Positions 58,512 to 64,000 of a stretch of DNA of 64,000 nt are shown here, in pieces (the first letter of the stretch is position 1; each line of letters starts with the position of its first letter). The stretch lies in the NCBI RefSeq assembly GCF_902779965.1, contig NZ_CACZDK010000012.1, forward strand, positions 1 through 64,000. Reading direction: 5' to 3'. A model generated the notes under the pieces. The model made no database searches. It saw only the letters and a program-made list of their open reading frames with translations, and was not told the origin of the DNA. The DNA is from Fibrobacter succinogenes (GTDB taxonomy: Bacteria > Fibrobacterota > Fibrobacteria > Fibrobacterales > Fibrobacteraceae). A program made the translations under genes and the position numbers.

Positions 58512-59636
58512 ATGAAACGTTTTTTTGCGACAATACTTTTGACAGCCTTTTTTTGGGCGTGCTCCGATTCGAATCCAGAATTTACCGGAGCGACAAGCGA
58601 GACCACAAACGGAATTGCATTCACTGTTGTTGATGCATCCCACTCGCCCATCATAAACGCTCGTCTAAAACTATTCTCCAAAGAAACCATTTCCGTCATC
58701 GATTCCGCCACAACAAATTCCTTGGGCGAAGCGCGCTTTGATTCTGTTGTTTCGGACGGATTTATCGAAGGCATTGCAGGCAGCGATTCTTCGCTAATGA
58801 CCTGGACTGCACTTGACACCCAGCAAACCGAAATTTCGCTTTTGCCATCAGCAAGCATCACCGTACGCACGGGCGCAGCAGAAGCCGACTACGCCAAACT
58901 TTACGAAACCATCGCTCTGCAATCCACGCCCTACACAGCCTCCCGTAGCGGAAACGAATACGTATTCTCTCGCGTGCCAGCAGGCATATTCGACATCGTC
59001 GCCGGAGATTCGCTCCTTGCAACCGTTTCGGTCGAAAACGGAACAACCGCAGACACGCTTTTCCGCATGCCGGGCATTACACAAGAATTTGTATTCGAGG
59101 ACTTTGACGATGGCGATAGTTTGAACAACATCGCAAAGACATTCCCGAATTTCGGTTGGTACTTCAACACAAGCAATGGAGCGCAATGGATTTTGCCAGA
59201 CAGTTCAAAAAGCTTTGCCACAGCCCTTATCGACAGTGCTCAGGGGAAATACCTTTCATTAAAATTTGCGCTTGGCGAATCCGGAACAGTGCTCATCGGC
59301 ACGCACATTGGCCTAGACACGGGTTATTACGATTTGAGCAGACTCACTGCCGTCCGATTGAAAGTTCGCGGTGACTGTGAATTTTCTGTAGCGCTAGAAC
59401 ATTACAAGGATATCGGCGACAACAAATTCAATAAAGCATTGTGGAATGCCAAGGCAAACGAGAACTGGCACGAAGTTGTATTCCGCCCCGGTGATGAAAC
59501 TTTGGAAAGCGAAAGTTACCAAGTCCGTTTCAAAGATATCGCAACCGAAATCGGATTTTTCACCATCTTCATGAAAAACGGAACATTCCTAGAAGTCGAT
59601 GAAATCGTTTTCGAAGGAATGGATACCGTTTTATAG
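58512..59636 (+). CDS. Lipoprotein, carbohydrate-binding-like, coupled to TIGR02147 gene
   Basis: A 374-aa predicted lipoprotein with lipobox FFWAC (Cys about 17). The start could be the first or second ATG of an ATGATG that overlaps the preceding stop; AAGGA lies 7 nt before the second. Residues about 30-110 look like a carboxypeptidase-regulatory (Ig-like) domain (VVDASHSPIINARLKLF). Residues about 195-370 have a beta-sandwich layout typical of CBM11/CIA30-like carbohydrate modules: FVFEDFDDGDSLNN, VRLKVRGDCEFSVALEHY, ENWHEVVFRPGDE. Thus it may bind plant polysaccharide at the cell surface and work with its regulator neighbour. Exact role unknown. Confidence 0.72.
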   Translation: MKRFFATILLTAFFWACSDSNPEFTGATSETTNGIAFTVVDASHSPIINARLKLFSKETISVIDSATTNSLGEARFDSVVSDGFIEGIAGSDSSLMTWTALDTQQTEISLLPSASITVRTGAAEADYAKLYETIALQSTPYTASRSGNEYVFSRVPAGIFDIVAGDSLLATVSVENGTTADTLFRMPGITQEFVFEDFDDGDSLNNIAKTFPNFGWYFNTSNGAQWILPDSSKSFATALIDSAQGKYLSLKFALGESGTVLIGTHIGLDTGYYDLSRLTAVRLKVRGDCEFSVALEHYKDIGDNKFNKALWNAKANENWHEVVFRPGDETLESESYQVRFKDIATEIGFFTIFMKNGTFLEVDEIVFEGMDTVL

Positions 59637-59657
59637 GCATTCCGCCATTCTGTAACA

Positions 59658-61367
59658 CTATCGAGCGAATAGAGAAGGCCAACGGTTCTCTGGATGCTGA
59701 TTTAAATAAGTTGTTAAAGTCCAAGATTCGTCGTGGAAACACGCGCCGATTGAAAGTTCATCTATATTGCCTGTAAAGCCTCCCAACTGAAAATTGGCAC
59801 GTTCCTTGACGTTTCCAGCCCAATCAGATTTTTCGGCTTCAGAAACAATTTGACGATCGTTTACATAAAATAAAACTTGTTCAAAAGCTCGCCTGCTGAA
59901 AGCGACGTAAACCCATTCACCTGCGTTAATTCCGTCTGCGCCCGAAACCCAAGAGATTTTGTAACTTGAGTCTTCGGCCGTTTTAGACACATCCTCCGCC
60001 ACTAATTGCATAGCCTCATGATAGAAGTCCACGATAAAGCCTTGTTTGGGCACGTAACGAAGCGCATATTCTTCTGCCTTTTCGAAAATCAATTGCTCCT
60101 TGTCCAGCGATTCGAGCTGCAGCCACAGCGAAAAACAGAAATAGCCGTCATCATCAAAAGTCAGATTTACTTTGCGCGTAGAATCCTTACCCGCGGAATT
60201 TTTGACAGTCACGACATCGTCTGCGCCAAGATGCATTCCGTTTCCAAGAACGCCGCCACTGCTATCAAGTCCTGTCGCTGTTTCGGCGGAGCCTTCGAAA
60301 TACCCCTTTTCAGCGGAATCTTCAAGGAGCGAAAGCCCGCTATCGAAATGATACACCAACGAATAGCTGCGATTCGTCGGGAATACGTCAAAAGCGTAAG
60401 CAGGGTCTTTAGCTGTATTGAACGTCAACTCGATTTCATCTGCGGTATTCAAGGAATCGAGGCGAACCCAGAACATCATTTTTCCATTTTGTAATTGGGG
60501 TTCTGCAATGGGCAACTGGTTTTTCGCAGCGCTGTGTGAAATGCGGAAAGCTTCCCAACGGCCTACGAGATGGTCAAGAGAGTCCAAGTCGCACACCGAA
60601 GAGTCGAGCACTAGGGCAAGCGGGATATCCGTAACGACACGGACTGAATCACCGCTTGCAAAATTCTCGGCTTTGGGATTTTCACGTTCAGGGAGCGCAA
60701 GCGGAGCTGTGAACGAATATGTTACCGAATCTCCCCAAACCGTCGTTTCGTCCGGTTGCACCGAGACATTTTCGAATTTTACTGGGAACAATTTGTCCAT
60801 GTAGATAACGATGTCCAAAGAATCCGCCGGAAGGCTATCGACTTCGATTTTCCCATTCTGCACAAAGATTCTTCTGTGAATGGTCGTTCCGACGACAATC
60901 GCATCACCGCCCTGATTTTCACGGAACGCGCCCGGCACGAGAAGTTTGACACTCCCCGAATGACGCAAGGTGTCATTTAAAGCAAGCGGTTCGCCTTGTT
61001 CATTAGCCAAGTTCTGTTTCAGGAACATTTGACCCGATTCTTCATGGAAAGCCTCTATCGAGAAACGGCCCGACGGGATGGAGTCGAATTCGTAGTTGCC
61101 ATTTTCGTCGGTTTCGGTTTCGAACGCCTGTGGCAAAGAGCGTTCCGCACGATCTGCGGAGATAATGTTAAAGTCGCTCGGCACGCATTGCACGCGCGCG
61201 CGGGCGGCTGGGGAACCGTTATCCAAGACGAAAATTCCGGCGAGTTCTGGAGAACCAGTCTCGGCGCTGTTGCCCGCCACATGGCTATCGGAACATCCTG
61301 CAAAAAGCGCCATAAAGGCCGCCGAAAAAGCAACCGTTACAGCCTTTATGTTTTTGCAGAACTTCAT
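59658..61367 (-). CDS. Lipoprotein with Ig-like and LamG-like domains
   Basis: A 569-aa predicted lipoprotein. The start at 61367 begins MKFCKN; the signal peptide ends FMALFAGC with the lipid-anchor Cys about 25. Residues about 40-130 form a carboxypeptidase-regulatory Ig-like domain (ELAGIFVLDNGSPAARARVQ, DENGNYEFDSIPSGRFSIEA). The middle has beta-sandwich repeats. Residues about 350-560 are a concanavalin A/LamG-like domain: YHFDSGLSLLEDSAEKGYFE, LGNGMHLGADDVVTV, CFSLWLQLESLDKEQLIFEK, and NIDELSIGACFHDESW. Such modules bind sugars or proteins. It is in the pectin/mannan cluster, so a substrate-binding surface role is likely. It is convergent with the preceding lipoprotein gene, 21 nt apart. 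Confidence 0.8.
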   Translation of the reverse strand: MKFCKNIKAVTVAFSAAFMALFAGCSDSHVAGNSAETGSPELAGIFVLDNGSPAARARVQCVPSDFNIISADRAERSLPQAFETETDENGNYEFDSIPSGRFSIEAFHEESGQMFLKQNLANEQGEPLALNDTLRHSGSVKLLVPGAFRENQGGDAIVVGTTIHRRIFVQNGKIEVDSLPADSLDIVIYMDKLFPVKFENVSVQPDETTVWGDSVTYSFTAPLALPERENPKAENFASGDSVRVVTDIPLALVLDSSVCDLDSLDHLVGRWEAFRISHSAAKNQLPIAEPQLQNGKMMFWVRLDSLNTADEIELTFNTAKDPAYAFDVFPTNRSYSLVYHFDSGLSLLEDSAEKGYFEGSAETATGLDSSGGVLGNGMHLGADDVVTVKNSAGKDSTRKVNLTFDDDGYFCFSLWLQLESLDKEQLIFEKAEEYALRYVPKQGFIVDFYHEAMQLVAEDVSKTAEDSSYKISWVSGADGINAGEWVYVAFSRRAFEQVLFYVNDRQIVSEAEKSDWAGNVKERANFQLGGFTGNIDELSIGACFHDESWTLTTYLNQHPENRWPSLFAR

Positions 61368-61427
61368 CGATACCAATATATATAAGATTTACGAAAAGCG
61401 AGCACGCCTTCATTCGCTAGGGAATCG

Positions 61428-63836
61428 TTATTGGATATAGTGGCGCAATGTTTTGCCAGCGGACGTGTATTCGATCACAATAACATGGGCGGCAGGCATT
61501 TTAGCAGGCTTGCGGTCGCCTGCGAAAAGCGGGCGTCCCTGAATGTCAAAGATGCGGTAGAAGCCGGCCTCGGCTTCGGTCGCGCGCTGCATGGCGAAAG
61601 GCGCAATGCCGATCGTTCCGCAAGATTCCGGGTCTTCGCCCGGAATGACGACACAAGCGTCGCTGCTAGATTCCACAGGGGCATGCGCACTCGAAGATGA
61701 CGCCACGACACTCGAACTGGATTTTACAACAGCGCTAGAGCTGGATTCCGCGACCGCAGAACTGCTGGATTCCGCCGAACCCTCGACAGTAAAGGTCACG
61801 TATTCGCTCATCCATGTGAGCCCGGAATTGTCAGTGACGACAGCGACTGCAGAATGCATTCCAGGCTCCACGCCCTCGACGCTCACCTGGTACGGAGCCG
61901 CGTTTGCCGTGCCCACCAGCGTATTGCCTACGTAAAACGCCACGCTCTTCACCGTTCCGTCATTGTCTTTGGCATCGGCTTTCAGCGTCACCGTCGCGCC
62001 CGCATTAAACTTCGCACCCGCCGCAGGGGCGATCAAGGTAACGCTTGCCGCCTTGTTGCTCTGACCAAAAACCTGATTGTATTCGGGCATTTTGCCGTAG
62101 CGGCCCCCCACGCCCGAAAGTGTCGGGATTTCTTTCGGGAGGTTTGCGACATCGCGCTTTTCAAAAGAATAACTCGGATTGAATGTTTCTGCAGTCGGGA
62201 TTCCGCTCTTGACCGTTCCCTTGTAGCGGTGCTGTTGCTTGGTGTCTTTCCCGAACGAAACTCCGCTAAAGTAAACATAGCCGTTGTCGCCCCATTCAGC
62301 AAGGTAGCCTTGCCCATTGTCGATGTAGCTGTTTTCGTAACGCACGTAGGCTTTGGCGTTTGCGCTATGGCCGTCGGCACCGGCAACAAAAAAGCGATTG
62401 TAATTGACGTACTGGTTGTAGAGATGAACTTGCGAACCGTTGACCTCGCCCGTGACCTTCGGAACACGCCCGTAAGTGTTGTGCCAGTAATTGTTCGCAT
62501 AGGTCAAGCGCGCATCTTCGACAAGCGCCATGTAAGGGTCGGTTCCCCAGCAGTTATATTCATTCGCACCGTCAAAATCCAAATAGCTGATGGTTGCGTT
62601 ATCGACAAATTCCATATCCATGCCATCAGAAATCCACTTGTAACTGATATGATCCGCCCAGAAATTTTTGACGTGCTTATCGGCGGTGCCCACTGTTTCA
62701 AGACCGTCGCCGCCTTCGATCAAGTGCGGGTTCACATCGTAAATGGCGAGGTTGCGGTAAATGTGGTTGCTTGCACCTTCGTTTGTACGCACCGCAATAG
62801 CAGCACCGCGCAAGTTCGCGCCTCGACCCATGCCCACCAAACTCTTGTTCGCCTTGGTCGTAATCCAGTTATCCCACTTTTGCAAATTTTCGCTTTCCTG
62901 CACAATCTGCACTCCCGCTTCCGTCAAATCGCTGCAGCTGTTCGCCTTGAATGTGATGCGGTAGAAGGTGTTGGTCTTGCCGGTCACGCGGTTCTTTTCG
63001 GTACAAGCCGTTTTGCACCAAGTGCGGCCCTTGCTTTTCGCTTCGGTAACAGCGTTGCGGAACTGCCTGAAATCGTACGTACCTTCGGGCACGAGGATTG
63101 TCACGGCTTCGTTACTTTGTAAATACTTTCGGATGCTCGTGGAATCGCTAGCGATAACAATTTTGCCGGCATCGCCGCCCGTTGCAGAAGCACCAAAACC
63201 TTCCGCGTTCACGTAGAACGTATAAAGTAATACCGCCATCGGATCCGTTTCGGCACTCGTCCAAATCCATTTGGCTTGTGTGTTTACAGCAAAGCCGTTC
63301 AGGGAGCCACCGCTCGGGAGTTTGTTGTTCGCGTAGTTCAGAGTTGTCGCGCCTCCCCACTGCGAGAGATCGCGGCCCTTGTTCTTCCACGAGGCGCTCC
63401 CCACGGCAGGTTTCGATTTCCAATCCGCGCCAGAATAGTAAGACTTGTCGAGATCGTCAATCTGCACCAAAACGCCAGGGGCACCCTTCCCGTTCACACC
63501 CACGACAGAAATCGCATTTTCACCGGGAAGGAACGTCATCGGGACAAAACGCACGCGGCCCGCTTGGTTGTCTTCGGCCAAAAGCGCCCCATTGTGATAA
63601 AGCCTGTAGCCACCATCGGCGACAATCCAAATGCCTGGCCCTTCGCCCACGTTGTAGGTCGCCGCAACCAGCTGTGAACCGACTTTATCGCCGCCGCCAT
63701 AGGCAGCGTCTGACGGAAGTGTTACGACTTCCGTCGCTTGAATTTTCGCGGTAGCCTCTGCCGCATGCACTGCAGAAATTCCGAAAAAAGAGACAACGCT
63801 TGCAAGCACTATTTGACCAAAACCTTTCATACCCAT
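61428..63836 (-). CDS. Pectate lyase, PL1, with Ig-like domain and Ser-rich linker
   Basis: An 802-aa secreted pectate lyase. GAGGAA is just before the ATG and the signal peptide ends AVHAA (about 26). Residues 30-200 are beta-rich with a possible carbohydrate-binding module (PGIWIVADGGYRLYHNGALL). Residues about 215-580 are the PL1 beta-helix: ANLRGAAIAVRTNEGASNHI, GGDGLETVGTADKHVKNFWA, DHISYKWISDGMDMEFVDNA and NYWHNTYGRVPKVTGEVNGS. A bacterial Ig-like domain follows (VTLIAPAAGAKFNAGATVTL), then a Ser-rich linker, a repeat-derived segment CVVIPGEDPESCGTI, and a type IX-like tail (FYRIFDIQGRPLFAGDRK). It is in the same orientation as the other wall enzymes. Confidence 0.88.
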   Translation of the reverse strand: MGMKGFGQIVLASVVSFFGISAVHAAEATAKIQATEVVTLPSDAAYGGGDKVGSQLVAATYNVGEGPGIWIVADGGYRLYHNGALLAEDNQAGRVRFVPMTFLPGENAISVVGVNGKGAPGVLVQIDDLDKSYYSGADWKSKPAVGSASWKNKGRDLSQWGGATTLNYANNKLPSGGSLNGFAVNTQAKWIWTSAETDPMAVLLYTFYVNAEGFGASATGGDAGKIVIASDSTSIRKYLQSNEAVTILVPEGTYDFRQFRNAVTEAKSKGRTWCKTACTEKNRVTGKTNTFYRITFKANSCSDLTEAGVQIVQESENLQKWDNWITTKANKSLVGMGRGANLRGAAIAVRTNEGASNHIYRNLAIYDVNPHLIEGGDGLETVGTADKHVKNFWADHISYKWISDGMDMEFVDNATISYLDFDGANEYNCWGTDPYMALVEDARLTYANNYWHNTYGRVPKVTGEVNGSQVHLYNQYVNYNRFFVAGADGHSANAKAYVRYENSYIDNGQGYLAEWGDNGYVYFSGVSFGKDTKQQHRYKGTVKSGIPTAETFNPSYSFEKRDVANLPKEIPTLSGVGGRYGKMPEYNQVFGQSNKAASVTLIAPAAGAKFNAGATVTLKADAKDNDGTVKSVAFYVGNTLVGTANAAPYQVSVEGVEPGMHSAVAVVTDNSGLTWMSEYVTFTVEGSAESSSSAVAESSSSAVVKSSSSVVASSSSAHAPVESSSDACVVIPGEDPESCGTIGIAPFAMQRATEAEAGFYRIFDIQGRPLFAGDRKPAKMPAAHVIVIEYTSAGKTLRHYIQ
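61618..61652. repeat. GATTCCGGG...CCCGGAATGAC hairpin repeat in the lyase gene
   Basis: GATTCCGGGTCTTCGCCCGG then AATGACG is a palindrome almost identical to the intergenic one at 44433-44457. It encodes the CVVIPGEDPES part of the linker in frame. Confidence 0.6.
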
Positions 63837-64000
63837 TGTTCCTCACTTTTGGTTGCATTGGCCCAACTTTTGGTTCGTCCCATTTCCTTGAGGCAATTAA
63901 GCCAGGCATTGCGGGCTGGCGTTTGAAGCCCGCATTGGGGGTGATGGAAGACCGCATCGCGGGCTGCAATCAGGGGGATTATTCCCCCATTCTATAATCT

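Noticed and set aside
63906-63937. Terminator of a gene beyond the window
   Set aside because: A strong hairpin exists, but no T-run follows on either strand.

Overview
The window is a 64-kb stretch of a Fibrobacter chromosome, most likely F. succinogenes or a close relative. I infer this from three protein families first defined as Fibrobacter paralogous families: three proteins with the Fib_succ_major (TIGR02145) domain, one TIGR02171 lipoprotein and one TIGR02147 protein. It is supported by a cluster of secreted plant cell wall enzymes whose C-terminal tails look like type IX secretion tails. Genes lie on both strands, mostly singly or in short operons. I see no tRNA, rRNA, CRISPR array, prophage or transposase gene. 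No search was run, so family names rest on motifs read by eye.

Layout. 1-1.2 kb: 3' end of htpG. 1.2-9.5 kb, all minus strand: a TIGR02145 lipoprotein, a papain-like secreted peptidase, a two-gene operon encoding a small secreted protein and a 1043-aa protein resembling the pore-forming B component of binary toxins (anthrax protective antigen family), and a two-domain TIGR02145 lipoprotein. 9.6-20.2 kb: housekeeping and small unknown genes (DUF1232, DUF1846, a COG2509 flavoprotein, an RluA-type pseudouridine synthase, a PcrA/UvrD helicase, a beta-barrel-like protein, YbjQ, TM2, ispD). 20.4-29.7 kb: the TIGR02171 three-module lipoprotein, pheT, two small exported proteins, dnaX and ybaB. 29.9-35.5 kb: a complete tripartite RND efflux operon. 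35.8-49.2 kb: an orphan GspE-like ATPase, a small DnaG-like primase, murB, VanZ-like, a FecR lipoprotein, an RlmI-type methyltransferase, a sugar kinase, a TPR protein, a TIGR02145 protein, a PAP2 phosphatase and an ArsR-methyltransferase fusion. 49.4-52.2 kb: a 36-aa membrane peptide and a large YfhO-like membrane protein. 52.3-63.8 kb: a pectin/mannan locus with two PL1 pectate lyases, an SGNH esterase, a GH26 mannanase, a TIGR02147 regulator candidate and two carbohydrate-surface lipoproteins.

The most noteworthy signals are: (1) the protective-antigen-like pore-former operon with no enzymatic partner in view; (2) an A10 run in dnaX where both alternative frames stop at once, the signature of gamma/tau production by slippage; (3) an RND pump whose TM4 lacks the conserved aspartates; (4) families of dispersed repeats, including degenerate 7-bp arrays (many units fit T-N4-AG) and GTCATCC...GGATCC palindromes, several of which have entered reading frames without breaking them; (5) palindromic candidate operators in the pectin/mannan locus.
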